A stretch of DNA of 64,000 nucleotides from SIG644 sp045613985 (GCA_045613985.1 JAZLCA010000019.1:51796-115795); one strand, 5' to 3'. Numbered from the stretch's first letter, positions 10,001 through 18,303 are shown. Numbers and translations are program-made. The notes: a model not told the origin generated them from the sequence alone.

Positions 10001-10566
10001 ATCACGTGGTGGCAAGCGGCGAGGACGTCAATATGTTCATCGTCGATACCGAAGTGTATTCCAACACGGGCGGTCAGTCTTCCAAGGCAACCCCGATCGG
10101 TGCAGTCGCTCAGTTTGCCAACTCGGGTAAAAAGACACTCAAGAAGGATCTTGGCGCTATGCTCATGACCTACGGCAACGTATACGTTGCGCAGGTCGCT
10201 ATGGGTGCCGATCCCAACCAGCTGATGAAGGCACTCAAAGAAGCCGCCTCCTATCCCGGTCCTTCTGTCATCATCGCCTATACGCCCTGTACCGCTCACG
10301 GCATCAAGGGCGGTATGAGTGGTGTTCAGGCCGAGATGAAGCGCGCCGTGGATGCCGGCTACTGGCACTTGTACCGCTACGATCCCAGAAAAGATCAGCC
10401 CTTCGTCCTGGATAGCGGCGAAGCTACCCTGTCCTACCGTGACTTTCTGGACGGCGAAGTTCGTTACAGCGCACTCATCCGCACCTTCCCCAACGAGGCC
10501 GCCACGCTGTTTGAGCAAGGCGCCGAAGCGGCGAAGAAGAAGTATGAAAATTATAAGAAAATGTAA
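7057..10566 (+). CDS. nifJ: Pyruvate:ferredoxin oxidoreductase-type 2-oxoacid oxidoreductase
   Basis: Homodimeric PFOR of normal full length (1169 aa). It interconverts a 2-oxoacid plus CoA with acyl-CoA, CO2 and reduced ferredoxin. Visible in order: YPITPSSPM near residue 31, the gamma-domain, two [4Fe-4S] ferredoxin motifs (CLQCNRCSLVCP at about 691 and CTGCGSCVASCP at about 748), the third-cluster CAGCGE at about 813, and the TPP motif GDGWAYDIG at about 969. The pocket segment around the carboxylate-binding Arg reads ASRTVGTHAL, where clostridial PFORs usually have ARALATHAL, so several small pocket-lining residues differ. Nine bp after ilvE and under a branched-chain-type T-box, a branched 2-oxoacid may be the real substrate; pyruvate remains the default. 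Confidence 0.92.
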   Translation: MSEHKHFPMATMDGNEAAAYVAYAFTEIAAIYPITPSSPMAGKTDAWSAHGKKNLFGQPVSLIEMQSEAGAVAAVHGALETGALATTFTSSQGLMLMIPVMHRISGERLPGVLHVASRTVGTHALSIFGDHSDVMNCRQTGFALLSTASVQEIMDLAPVAHLSAIKGRIPFLHFFDGLRTSHEINKIETIPHEEMGKLLDRDALDAFRAQALNPEHPKLRATVQNGDVYFQVREANNGFYDALPDIVENYMNEIATLTGRKYHLFDYYGDPDATDVVVAMGSVSGTVREAVDALRAKGRKVGFLQVHLFRPFSIKHFVSALPASVRRIAVLDRCKEMGALGEPLYQDVCTVFSGRSDVTVVGGRYGLSSKDTDPSQIVAVFDNLAAEHPKNSFSIGIVDDVTFRSLPIGAPVAEKADTFSCKFWGLGSDGTVGANKNTVEIINDHTDRYAQAYFEYDAKKSFGVTKSHLRISPTPITSSYYVKSADLVACHHQSYVGKYDMVSELKQGGIFLLNCTWAANELEENLPADVRRTLAQKNARLYLINASEIASRLGLGSHTNTVLQAAFFHIASILDEQTVIGYMKDAARKTYFAKGDAVVERNLSAIDAGVEGVYRVDIPAHWANAADTPIATDEIKPAVVRNILEPINAQKGDDLPVSAFRGYEDGTIDVGLTAYEKRNIAAKVPVWNSTVCLQCNRCSLVCPHAAIRPYLLTEEELSNAPEGLVAVAAKGAAAKGYYYTLQISTADCTGCGSCVASCPAKDKAIEMVGNTFPIASPAWAYTLRLDDKNNLFDRYTVKGSQFCRPLLEFSAACAGCGETPYAKLLTQLFGDRVYWANATGCSQAWGSPMPGIPYTTNKQGHGPAWSNSLFENNAEFSLGMFLSVRQQREAQKMRVEQLMAIADGAVRENTKAWLDGFDNYEASPALTEDLCNVLQEARPTMTAEQATLAADILRYRDQLTKKCFWMFGGDGWAYDIGFGGLDHVVASGEDVNMFIVDTEVYSNTGGQSSKATPIGAVAQFANSGKKTLKKDLGAMLMTYGNVYVAQVAMGADPNQLMKALKEAASYPGPSVIIAYTPCTAHGIKGGMSGVQAEMKRAVDAGYWHLYRYDPRKDQPFVLDSGEATLSYRDFLDGEVRYSALIRTFPNEAATLFEQGAEAAKKKYENYKKM

Positions 10567-10591
10567 CGAAACCGATTTTTAACATAAAGTT

Positions 10592-10630
10592 AGCCTCCGC
10601 CAAGGTTTTCCCTTGACGGAGGCTGTTTTA
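10592..10630. terminator. Bidirectional terminator
   Basis: A 14-bp stem (AGCCTCCGcCAAGG / CCTTGACGGAGGCT) with a TTTT loop, followed by GTTTTA on the plus strand. It separates the convergent nifJ-type gene and the D-amino-acid aminotransferase gene. Confidence 0.85.
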
Positions 10631-10639
10631 CTTTCAAAC

Positions 10640-11485
10640 TTACCCTTCTGTCTTCGCCAACCAATCGGCAACGACGAAGTCCTGTAGCTTGCGCAACGTG
10701 ACGGGATCTTGGCCGCCGACCGAAGCGCCATCAAGTTCACACACCGACAGACACAGCGAGCCCGCGCTGGAGACGATGATCTCGTCCGCGTCGCGCAGCT
10801 CCTGCATAGTGAAAATACGCTCCTCGACCGGAATACCGAGCGTCTTACTCGCCGCGATCAGGTGAGCGCGACCGATGCCGGGAAGAATATATTCGTCCGC
10901 CGGTGGCGTAATGAAAACGCCATTTTTGAGAATGGACACGTTGGAATGCGAGCATTCGGTCACGCGGTCGCCGCGGTGCATGACCGTCTCGTCCACGCCT
11001 GCTTTGTTGGCCATCTCGGCCGTCAGTACACTGGGCAAAAGATTGAGCGTTTTAATGTTGCAATACAGATATCTTCTGTCCTCGGCACTGATCAGGCGAA
11101 TGGGGCGATAGACCGGCTTGATCTTCACGGGGCGTAGCATGATCATGAGATTGGATTTAGGCTGTCCTGCAGGAAAGACGTGATCTCTCAAGGCACTGCC
11201 TCGCGTTACTTGCCAATAAACGAACTGCTCACCATCGTCTACGCGGCGTACGAGATCGATCAAAAGTGCACGTAATTCTTCGGCAGGCATCGGCTCCGCA
11301 ATCTCCAGGCGCTTCAGATTGACGTAAAAGCGCGCGATATGCTCATCAAGCGCATAGATAACGTGATTTCTCGAGTAAGCGGCATCATAAATGCCATCTC
11401 CAAAATAAAGACCGCGGTCCGTCATAGGAACCTTCATCTCCTCAATAGACCCGATCTCTCCGTTGTAGTATCCTAAATTAAGCAT
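10640..11485 (-). CDS. dat: D-alanine/D-amino-acid aminotransferase (class IV)
   Basis: PLP-dependent fold-type IV transaminase that interconverts D-alanine and D-glutamate for peptidoglycan. 281 aa is the usual length. It shows VPMTDRGLYFGDGIYDAAY, the PLP lysine in CNIKTLNLLPSVLTA (about residue 147), RGDRVTECSHSNV and a YILPGIGRAHLI segment, all typical of the D-alanine aminotransferase branch rather than IlvE. It has its own promoter and stands alone. Branched-chain or 4-amino-4-deoxychorismate substrates are less likely alternatives. Confidence 0.88.
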   Translation of the reverse strand: MLNLGYYNGEIGSIEEMKVPMTDRGLYFGDGIYDAAYSRNHVIYALDEHIARFYVNLKRLEIAEPMPAEELRALLIDLVRRVDDGEQFVYWQVTRGSALRDHVFPAGQPKSNLMIMLRPVKIKPVYRPIRLISAEDRRYLYCNIKTLNLLPSVLTAEMANKAGVDETVMHRGDRVTECSHSNVSILKNGVFITPPADEYILPGIGRAHLIAASKTLGIPVEERIFTMQELRDADEIIVSSAGSLCLSVCELDGASVGGQDPVTLRKLQDFVVADWLAKTEG

Positions 11486-11528
11486 ATATGTATCTCCTCG
11501 CCAAAAAGGATTTTACTCATTCTTTAAC

Positions 11529-11557
11529 ATTATATCATGGATCGGCACAAGTTGCAA
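11529..11557 (-). promoter_or_regulatory. Promoter of dat
   Basis: Minus strand TTGCAA (11557-11552), 17-bp spacer, TATAAT (11534-11529), about 45 bp upstream of the dat start. Confidence 0.65.
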
Positions 11558-11689
11558 CCACATTACGAAAATTTATTTCAGCAATTAAAAATATTTATCT
11601 GGAAATAACGATCGTTTCTCATAAAACATTTCCGTTCGACGAATCAAGAAAAAACATATGGCATTTTTCACAAAAAGTTGAGTAACACC

Positions 11690-11718
11690 TTTACATATTT
11701 ATTAAAATATGTTAGAAT
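11690..11718 (+). promoter_or_regulatory. Promoter of the 1119-aa lipoprotein
   Basis: TTTACA (11690-11695), 17-bp spacer, TAGAAT (11713-11718), 30 bp upstream of the gene. Confidence 0.55.
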
Positions 11719-11748
11719 GAATCATTAAAAATATGTTGGAGGTTTTGT

Positions 11749-14700
11749 ATGATACATCCCGCCAAAACGTCACGTTTCAGACGCTTCTGCCGATATCTTG
11801 CTTTCATATTGGCACTTCTTATGGTTCCAACGGCACTTATCTCCTGCCAGACGCCCTCGGATACGCCACCACCGGACGATATTCCCCCTACCGATGACGG
11901 CACGAACGACACGCCCTCGGACAAGCTGCCAGAAGAAGAGGATCCCGGAACGAAGCCGCCGGAAGATGATCCTCCCAAGGAAGATGATCCTCCCAAGGAA
12001 GACGAGCCATATGTTCCGAACGAAGCGCCCCTGATACGCGAGGAAGGTGGACTATATCTCTATTCTTCCGGAACATATCTGTGCAATTCCGCCAATCAGG
12101 ACAAGGAATTTCTTTTCCGTCAGTTCGGAAACGCGTTGGACTATTGCCGCTTTGCCGACGGATATTCTACCATTGTATATCGCTTCAATATTCACGATAA
12201 ATATGAGCCTTTGCTCGAGTTCACTATTGGTAACGATTACAAGATCGAAATTTCAACCGACGGAAAAAGCTGGACCAAAGTATATAACTGGCTGGACGAG
12301 CATCCTACCTGCCGCGACCGCAGTAACCAAGCAGTATTTACCATCAATCCCTACGATTTTGAGGTGTACGATATGTGCTACATCCGTTTCTCCGACCCTT
12401 CCACGTCGGACGGATGCGGACCTTGTCTAACACAACTTACATTTTCTTACTACGAGGACAGTAAAATGGAAGACTTGAACATTTTTGATTTGAATGAAAA
12501 CATGTACGACATCTTGGATGATCTCAATTACACTACCGAAGATCCCTCGACTGTTGACACCTATGCCATCGCCTCCGACGGCGGTCTCATTTACAATCCC
12601 ATTTCGCGTGAAAAAGCAGAAGAGCTGACCAAATACGATGCAGCCGAATGCTACACCGGAAGCATCAAAAAGACGGTCAGCGGCATCGAATATACCCTCA
12701 CCTATAAAATCCCCAAGCAGGCGACCGCTTACGATGCATTGCCGATTTGGTATGAAATCACCTCCTCCAAAAATTCTTCTGCCATCGTCTACGTTAATGC
12801 AACTGCATTTGAGGACAAAGAGCGCGAGGGCGGAAACCTTTACTATGACCTGACGCTTCCTGGCACGGTCGATATTACTTGGGATTATCTGGGATACGTC
12901 GGCGGTATGGATAGGCTGAGTAACCGCGCACAGGTCACCGGTGATTTTGAAAAGGATAAGCTTGGCAAACAATATCCCCAGTACAATGCTACTGACGTTA
13001 TCTTATCCGGCAATGTCAAATCATCTTCTATCTTATGGTGGAAGTTCCGTTATACCAATACGGGTAATACGGTGCTGGACGGCGACGGCAACGGCACCTT
13101 CTGCTTCGAAGGCTTTTTGTATCGTAAAAACGGCGACAACTGGGAAAAGTACGCCAAGATGGAAAACAACTACAACCGTATCATCGATGAGGTCTATCCC
13201 GGTGAAAGCGGCGAGATGTACTTCATTTTTGACGGCACCTACAATCTCCAACCCGGCGAATACAAGATTGTCATCAACAGTCTGGTACGCAACGAGACCT
13301 CCAATCCCGAAAATTACTTCACCAAGATTTGGGGCGGTGCTACCGCTTCGCAATCCGAGTTTACCTTTACCGTCAGCAACAGCGACGATATTACCTCTCC
13401 TGCCGCTGTCAAAAAATCTGCTCCTGCGTCTACGGTCCGCAACCGATGGTTGCACACCTATGAAGAGTTCATGACCAGCTTCGACAGCTATCTGAGAGGT
13501 ATCACCGGCAAAAAGGTGACGGGCACCATGTATCTGCAGTGTGCTCCCTGGACCAATCAGGTCGTTCTTCGCCTGATCGTAGGTGACGGTGACACGATGG
13601 AGGCTGTTTCCATTCCCATCCAGATTGAGACCGACTCGATCAAAATCCAATTCAACCCCGACAACAACAATTACGTTGTGCTGGAAGACGGCACACGCTT
13701 CCCCGCCATTACGGCGCAGTCCATGGCGGATATGCGCGGTAACGTCCAACTCGGCCCGGATGCTGCCTTTAACGTCATCGATAATCTCCTGGCCATGCAG
13801 GAGATTGGCATCAACGTCATCAACACCACGGCCGCATTCGAATTTGATGCCTCTTTTGGCAAGAACCGTGCCAACAACATCGACGCCTGCTGGTTCTCTT
13901 TGGACGTCGCCCGCATTTTGGGTATCAAGCTGCAGGGCTGGATCTGCTATCCCTATGAGTCGACAAACTCGCTGAATCAGGCCAACAAGCTGTTCGGCAC
14001 CAAGTTTGCCGAAACGGGCTTTGGATCCAAGGATCTGGCAGAAGCCAACGGCATGAATGCCGTTTGGCAGTATGAGCGCTGGGGCGACAACTACTGGATC
14101 GGCGGCGATGACACGGTGCTGCTTGATATTGAGGATACCCGCGGTTGGATGCGCGTTGATTTCAACGCCCGTTATCGCATCGATGCATCTTCCAAGCAGT
14201 ATTTCAGATTCTTCCTGATGGATCTGTATGGCAGTGACATTGATGAGCTTAACGATGATTGGGGTACGGAATACGAATCCTTTGAAGAGATTGATCCCGA
14301 GATTGGAACAGCAGACGACCACGGCTGGGCAAGCTACAAGGTTGACGGTATCGTTTTTGAAGAATGGAGTCGTCCCCTTGAGGTACTGGATATGTTCCGT
14401 ACGCTGGAGCGTATTCAGGACTATCAGAGAATACTGGAAGTAGCCAAGGAAACCATTCCCACCGGCAAGATCAGCCTGAGAACGGAAGGTGCCAACTGGC
14501 TGGCCACCGTTGATCCCTCTACTACCAATCCCCACCTGCGCCACGTATATTACAGCCAGCGTCGCTGTGGTATTATTCCCGAATTGATGGCAGAGTCGGA
14601 GATTCTGTACGCCGCTTCGGACTACACCACACTTCCCTACACTCCCAGCGAGGTCGCCGAATTGACTGCTTCCAGCATTGAAAACGGTATCGTTCCCATG

Positions 14701-15108
14701 CTGCTGCCTCAGTTCAACCGTATGCGTGACATCGCCATAAATGAAAGATACGGTACCGACTTCACCTATGATTATAACCTCGATCCCGAAAAAGCAACCA
14801 AGGGTGCTTACATCAGCACCGTATGCTCCGTCTTTGAATGGTTCCGCGCCACCTACGAAAACGGCGGCGTTCCCGGCATTCTCTGGCAGGATTACCTGTG
14901 CGATGGTTACGCGACCGCCACTCAGCGCAAGGAAATTGCTTTCTTCACCGAGAAGCTGATTGAGGCGCTGAACACTCCCGAAGGTCAAGAATGGGCCAAG
15001 AACTTTACCCAGGACACCTCCGTTCTGGACGGTTCCTCCGCTTGCTGGACCTTTGATCAGGAGATGGTCAAGGATTTGATCGAGCAGGCTAAGGAAAAGA
15101 GAAACTAA
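11749..15108 (+). CDS. Large lipoprotein with a GH42-like glycosidase region
   Basis: 1119 aa. A basic N-terminus, a hydrophobic stretch and the lipobox LISC (Cys about 28) mark a lipoprotein, followed by an acidic Pro/Asp-rich linker with a PPKEDD tandem repeat. Residues about 95-235 hold the beta-rich module shared with two other lipoproteins here (YCRFADG, YKIEISTDGKSW, YIRFSD). The C-terminal third (about 680-1100) resembles a GH42-type TIM barrel: GIKLQGWICYP, LYGSDIDELNDDWGTEYESF, and late Glu/Trp-rich strands such as GIVFEEWSRP and PGILWQDYLCDG. A cell-surface beta-galactosidase-like role is the best guess; substrate unknown and the catalytic Glu pair not assigned. The gene has its own promoter and terminator. 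Confidence 0.75.
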   Translation: MIHPAKTSRFRRFCRYLAFILALLMVPTALISCQTPSDTPPPDDIPPTDDGTNDTPSDKLPEEEDPGTKPPEDDPPKEDDPPKEDEPYVPNEAPLIREEGGLYLYSSGTYLCNSANQDKEFLFRQFGNALDYCRFADGYSTIVYRFNIHDKYEPLLEFTIGNDYKIEISTDGKSWTKVYNWLDEHPTCRDRSNQAVFTINPYDFEVYDMCYIRFSDPSTSDGCGPCLTQLTFSYYEDSKMEDLNIFDLNENMYDILDDLNYTTEDPSTVDTYAIASDGGLIYNPISREKAEELTKYDAAECYTGSIKKTVSGIEYTLTYKIPKQATAYDALPIWYEITSSKNSSAIVYVNATAFEDKEREGGNLYYDLTLPGTVDITWDYLGYVGGMDRLSNRAQVTGDFEKDKLGKQYPQYNATDVILSGNVKSSSILWWKFRYTNTGNTVLDGDGNGTFCFEGFLYRKNGDNWEKYAKMENNYNRIIDEVYPGESGEMYFIFDGTYNLQPGEYKIVINSLVRNETSNPENYFTKIWGGATASQSEFTFTVSNSDDITSPAAVKKSAPASTVRNRWLHTYEEFMTSFDSYLRGITGKKVTGTMYLQCAPWTNQVVLRLIVGDGDTMEAVSIPIQIETDSIKIQFNPDNNNYVVLEDGTRFPAITAQSMADMRGNVQLGPDAAFNVIDNLLAMQEIGINVINTTAAFEFDASFGKNRANNIDACWFSLDVARILGIKLQGWICYPYESTNSLNQANKLFGTKFAETGFGSKDLAEANGMNAVWQYERWGDNYWIGGDDTVLLDIEDTRGWMRVDFNARYRIDASSKQYFRFFLMDLYGSDIDELNDDWGTEYESFEEIDPEIGTADDHGWASYKVDGIVFEEWSRPLEVLDMFRTLERIQDYQRILEVAKETIPTGKISLRTEGANWLATVDPSTTNPHLRHVYYSQRRCGIIPELMAESEILYAASDYTTLPYTPSEVAELTASSIENGIVPMLLPQFNRMRDIAINERYGTDFTYDYNLDPEKATKGAYISTVCSVFEWFRATYENGGVPGILWQDYLCDGYATATQRKEIAFFTEKLIEALNTPEGQEWAKNFTQDTSVLDGSSACWTFDQEMVKDLIEQAKEKRN

Positions 15109-15119
15109 TTAGAGCACAA

Positions 15120-15163
15120 AGGACAGAGAATTCGGGGGGCACCCCGTTCTCTGTCCTTTTTTC
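15120..15163 (+). terminator. Terminator of the 1119-aa lipoprotein gene
   Basis: A long stem (AGGACAGAGAA..CGGGG paired with CCCCG..TTCTCTGTCCT) followed by TTTTTT. Confidence 0.9.
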
Positions 15164-15255
15164 AATCCAAAATCGTCAAATTCAAAAAACATGGTATAAT
15201 GTAAAAAATTTCCCTCAACCATTACACATTTTCCAATTTTTCGGTACTACTCTTT

Positions 15256-15290
15256 ATGAAGGGCCTTTCAAAAAAGCGGAAAGGAGGCAG
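15256..15290 (+). promoter_or_regulatory. Conserved leader element of ECF sigma gene copy 1
   Basis: ATGAAGGGCCTTTC followed by GCGGAAAGGAGG just before the start codon. Near-identical GAA(A/G)GGCC(T/C)T plus GAAAGGAG blocks precede the other two paralogous sigma genes in this window (33450-33478 and 42243-42271), so the element is probably shared control, either a promoter-proximal site or a leader structure. Confidence 0.45.
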
Positions 15291-15293
15291 GCT

Positions 15294-15890
15294 ATGGAAC
15301 TTCAAACCAAACGGGCGACAAGATCGCCGCTGGATGACGAAACAATCATAGAACTGTATTGGGCACGCGATGAAAAAGCAATCGCGGAGACCGATCTCAA
15401 ATACAAAAGCTATTTGTATTCGATCGTCTATCGCGTACTGCACGACAGACTGGACTGTGAGGAATGTGTCAACGACACCTATCTTGGGGCATGGAATGCC
15501 ATTCCCCCGACAAGACCCAACGCTCTTAAGGCGTTTTTGGGTACCATCGCGCACAGAATTGCCATCAAGCGTTATCACAGCGCACTTCGGCAGCGTGCCG
15601 TACCGTCGGAAATGACGGTATCTCTGTCCGAGCTTGAAGATTTCATCGCCGGTGACGATGACGTCGCGGCTGATTTTGACGCCGAACGACTGGGCGGCAT
15701 TATCAGTGACTTCATTCGTTCGCTCTCGGACCGTCGGCAGTTTATTTTTATCAGCCGCTACTACATGGCCGAGCCAATTGCTACCATCGCCGGCAACTTG
15801 ATGGTCAGCCGCTCGACGGTCAACAAGGAATTGGCCGCCATCCGAGCGACACTGAAAGAAACATTGGAATGTGAGGGATATTTGATATGA
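15294..15890 (+). CDS. ECF-type RNA polymerase sigma factor, copy 1
   Basis: 198 aa, with sigma region 2 (ELYWARDEKAIAETDLKYKSYLYSIVYRVL, DCEECVNDTYLGAWN) and region 4 (RQFIFISRYYMAEPIATIAGNLMVSRSTVNKEL). It directs polymerase to a small stress or envelope regulon, probably including its own operon. AAAGGAGG precedes the ATG. The stop overlaps the following membrane protein by 4 bp (ATGA), the standard sigma/anti-sigma arrangement. It is paralogous to the sigma factors at 33486-34040 and 41673-42236. Confidence 0.92.
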   Translation: MELQTKRATRSPLDDETIIELYWARDEKAIAETDLKYKSYLYSIVYRVLHDRLDCEECVNDTYLGAWNAIPPTRPNALKAFLGTIAHRIAIKRYHSALRQRAVPSEMTVSLSELEDFIAGDDDVAADFDAERLGGIISDFIRSLSDRRQFIFISRYYMAEPIATIAGNLMVSRSTVNKELAAIRATLKETLECEGYLI

Positions 15891-17347
15891 AAAAACAAGA
15901 ATGGACAGCGGGGCTTGGTCACATCGATCCCGCCCTGCTCGAGCAATACGAAAAGCAAAAAGAAGCACTGACACAAAAGAAAAAGAAACGGAATTTTTGG
16001 CTTCGCGCGGGAGCGGTAGCCGCCTGCTTTGCGCTGATTCTTGGCACGGTTCTCGTATTTCCTATGTTAAAGGGAGAGGGAACGGGGGAATTGAACCACA
16101 CTCCCATTATCTTTGATGCCACGGTTTCTCCGGAAAAGCTAAGCGGTAGCAGTCTTGAATTCATCCATGGCTCTTCCTTGGCCGGTAACGGCGGAGCGAA
16201 TGAGCCACCGGATTTTAAGTTCAGTAAAACAAACTTTGTTGCTAAAGTCAGGGTAGTCAATAACCGTCCTGACGTGTATTACAAGCTTGACGTTAGTTCG
16301 GAGCGTAAGCCACAGACCTACCGCTTGATACAACTGGAATGCATTGAGGTCTTACACGGAAATGTTCCGCAGTATTTTCTTTATCTGATCCCCGAGTCTC
16401 GTTACGTGGATATGTCAGTGTATGATTCCTTATTGATGTCCATGTGGCAGCTTGGTACTGAAAATTACGTACTAAAAAATGCCACGAAGAATCAAATGGA
16501 AGCTTTCGAATTACCGATATTCGCAGACCCTCAAGATCATCCTGAGTTAGGGAACGTGATTGCATTCAGCGATGGTATATTTGACGAAAGTCTATGGCAG
16601 ACGGAATCCTGGCTATATGGATATCAATTTGGAAGATTTTATCTTGAGAACCCGGATCGGGGGGATCTTTGCGTAAGGCGCGGCGGTTCAGAAGAGGAAA
16701 CCATTAAAAATATCAAAAGCAGCATTCAGGAATGGAAAGAATGGAGAGGCGAGCACTACGCAGCCCCGACGCTTGTAACTTTGGAATTTATCTCACAACA
16801 AGCCAAGGATGCCATCGAATACGTTTCACCCTTTGAAAACGGTGTCTTTTCACAGTATTTAATCATTTATAACAACACCCTTACTTTCCGCCGCTATATC
16901 AACGGATGCCAAACGGAAGAAACCATAACGATCAACCTTGAGACAGAAGAGGTCGTTTATTCTGACGTTCGCTATACCGAAGAGGACATGGCAAGCTTGG
17001 AGAACATCTCCATGTATCTTTCCGATATGGCAAAGGAATATGCTACGAATCCCCCAACGCCCCCCCATACCAACCCCAAGGGCAAGACACTGTTATGTTT
17101 GAATCTTTACGCATGGTACGCCAAGGTAGATGGAAAGCTGTACGGAGTAATCAAGACCGCTTGGAGATATCGAGATCGAGATGACAATGAGCGTTATTAT
17201 GAGTACTACGATGATTCTTACGTCTTGTACGATATGCAAAACTCAATCGCAAGAAATATTTCAAGAGATGAGTTATCAACAATCGTTGGCGGTCGAAACG
17301 TATATAAAGGAGAATACGGAACAAAAATTTCGGTCCCTCTTGAATAA
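15887..17347 (+). CDS. Membrane-bound probable anti-sigma factor, copy 1
   Basis: 486 aa. About 45 cytoplasmic residues (likely the sigma-binding part) are followed by one membrane segment (FWLRAGAVAACFALILGTVLVF, about 45-66) and a 400-residue outer domain without a family I recognise. The outer domain aligns with the copies at 34037-35509 and 40219-41676: PDVYYKL, a LHGNVPQYFLYLIP-type strand, GTENYVLKN, FADPQDHPELGN, SDGIFDE, then near the C-terminus the ECQTEE-like GCQTEETITINLETEEVVYS block and PPHTNPKGK. Function is inferred from topology and the 4-bp overlap with the sigma gene; no zinc anti-sigma HxxxCxxC motif is seen. Confidence 0.75.
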   Translation: MKKQEWTAGLGHIDPALLEQYEKQKEALTQKKKKRNFWLRAGAVAACFALILGTVLVFPMLKGEGTGELNHTPIIFDATVSPEKLSGSSLEFIHGSSLAGNGGANEPPDFKFSKTNFVAKVRVVNNRPDVYYKLDVSSERKPQTYRLIQLECIEVLHGNVPQYFLYLIPESRYVDMSVYDSLLMSMWQLGTENYVLKNATKNQMEAFELPIFADPQDHPELGNVIAFSDGIFDESLWQTESWLYGYQFGRFYLENPDRGDLCVRRGGSEEETIKNIKSSIQEWKEWRGEHYAAPTLVTLEFISQQAKDAIEYVSPFENGVFSQYLIIYNNTLTFRRYINGCQTEETITINLETEEVVYSDVRYTEEDMASLENISMYLSDMAKEYATNPPTPPHTNPKGKTLLCLNLYAWYAKVDGKLYGVIKTAWRYRDRDDNERYYEYYDDSYVLYDMQNSIARNISRDELSTIVGGRNVYKGEYGTKISVPLE

Positions 17348-17353
17348 AAAACA

Positions 17354-17383
17354 GGCGAGCGCCGATAGCGCTCGCCTTTCTCT
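17354..17383. terminator. Bidirectional terminator
   Basis: GGCGAGCGC / GCGCTCGCC with a 5-nt loop and a T-rich 3' flank, between convergent genes. Confidence 0.85.
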
Positions 17384-17394
17384 ATGTTATTGCC

Positions 17395-18153
17395 TCATCC
17401 ATCCGTCATCCAATACCACAGCACCGCCACACATTCACGCAGACAGCTGGGCACGACTAAGTACCACACGGTATCGCTGTGCGCGTGCTGAATATTTTCA
17501 AATCCTGCGTTCCGAGCAATTTGTCCCGCTCGGAAAATATGAAAATCGTTGGTAACGTATACAACCGAATATCTATCACCAAACCGCTCGTCGAGCAATG
17601 CCTTGGAAAAGGCAAAATTTTCCGCGGTGCTCGTCGATTGATCTTCTTTTATAATGCTCTCTTGTGGGATACCATGCTCGATCAGATAGCGCTCCATGGC
17701 CAAGGCTTCGCTGATATCCTCCTGCGGCCCTTGACCGCCGCTGACAACGATAAGAACGTCCGAATTTTGTTCATAGTAATCAATCGCGGCGTTAAGACGA
17801 TCCCGCAGCGTAAGGCTCACACGCTCGCCATGGATACCCGCGCCAAGCACAATAATCGCATCCTCGTCGTGATTGACCGTATCAACGCGCCCAAGGACAA
17901 GGAGTGACGCGGCACACAGCATCACAAAAAACAGTGCGCACACAGAGGCAATCCACAGCCATCGTGGAAAACGTCGAAGGATGAAAGAGAGGAAAATGCC
18001 ACAGAAAAACAGCGCGCCGCCAAGGAGAAAGGTCAACACGATTCCAAGATTGAAGTTGGATGCCATCGATACGGCAAGCGCGTTCAAAAAAATCAACGTA
18101 CCCAATATCATCAAAGTGTATTTGGCAATCCAAAACAAAATTTTCCGCTTCAT
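17395..18153 (-). CDS. DUF218 (YdcF/SanA/ElyC-type) membrane protein
   Basis: 252 aa. About three N-terminal hydrophobic segments (residues 10-30, 35-60, 68-90) precede a DUF218 domain with DEDAIIVLGAGIHG, RLNAAIDYYEQN, VVSGGQGPQEDISEA and STSTAENFAFSKALL, all hallmarks of the family. Members act in envelope biology, for example recycling undecaprenyl-linked intermediates or vancomycin barrier function, but the exact reaction is not established. It is a single gene with its own promoter; GGAGG precedes the ATG. Confidence 0.85.
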   Translation of the reverse strand: MKRKILFWIAKYTLMILGTLIFLNALAVSMASNFNLGIVLTFLLGGALFFCGIFLSFILRRFPRWLWIASVCALFFVMLCAASLLVLGRVDTVNHDEDAIIVLGAGIHGERVSLTLRDRLNAAIDYYEQNSDVLIVVSGGQGPQEDISEALAMERYLIEHGIPQESIIKEDQSTSTAENFAFSKALLDERFGDRYSVVYVTNDFHIFRAGQIARNAGFENIQHAHSDTVWYLVVPSCLRECVAVLWYWMTDG

Positions 18154-18191
18154 TCTGCCCTCCGCCGTCTAATGATTTCATCTGTAAAAAA

Positions 18192-18220
18192 ATTATAGCA
18201 TATGAGCGGCAAATTTTCAA
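18192..18220 (-). promoter_or_regulatory. Promoter of the DUF218 gene
   Basis: Minus strand TTGAAA (18220-18215), 17-bp spacer, TATAAT (18197-18192). Confidence 0.7.
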
Positions 18221-18274
18221 TAGCATTTTTCCAAACATTGTTTTGGTCAAATGTGCCAAATTTCACCTCTCTTA

Positions 18275-18303
18275 TTGACTGTTTAACTGTTTTTCTGTAT
18301 AAT
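18275..18303 (+). promoter_or_regulatory. Promoter of the 1300-aa lipoprotein
   Basis: TTGACT (18275-18280), 17-bp spacer, TATAAT (18298-18303). Confidence 0.75.

Noticed and set aside
13033..14988. 651-codon minus-strand open frame inside the first GH42-like lipoprotein gene
   Set aside because: Antisense shadow of a gene with clear domain content; no start signal or promoter.
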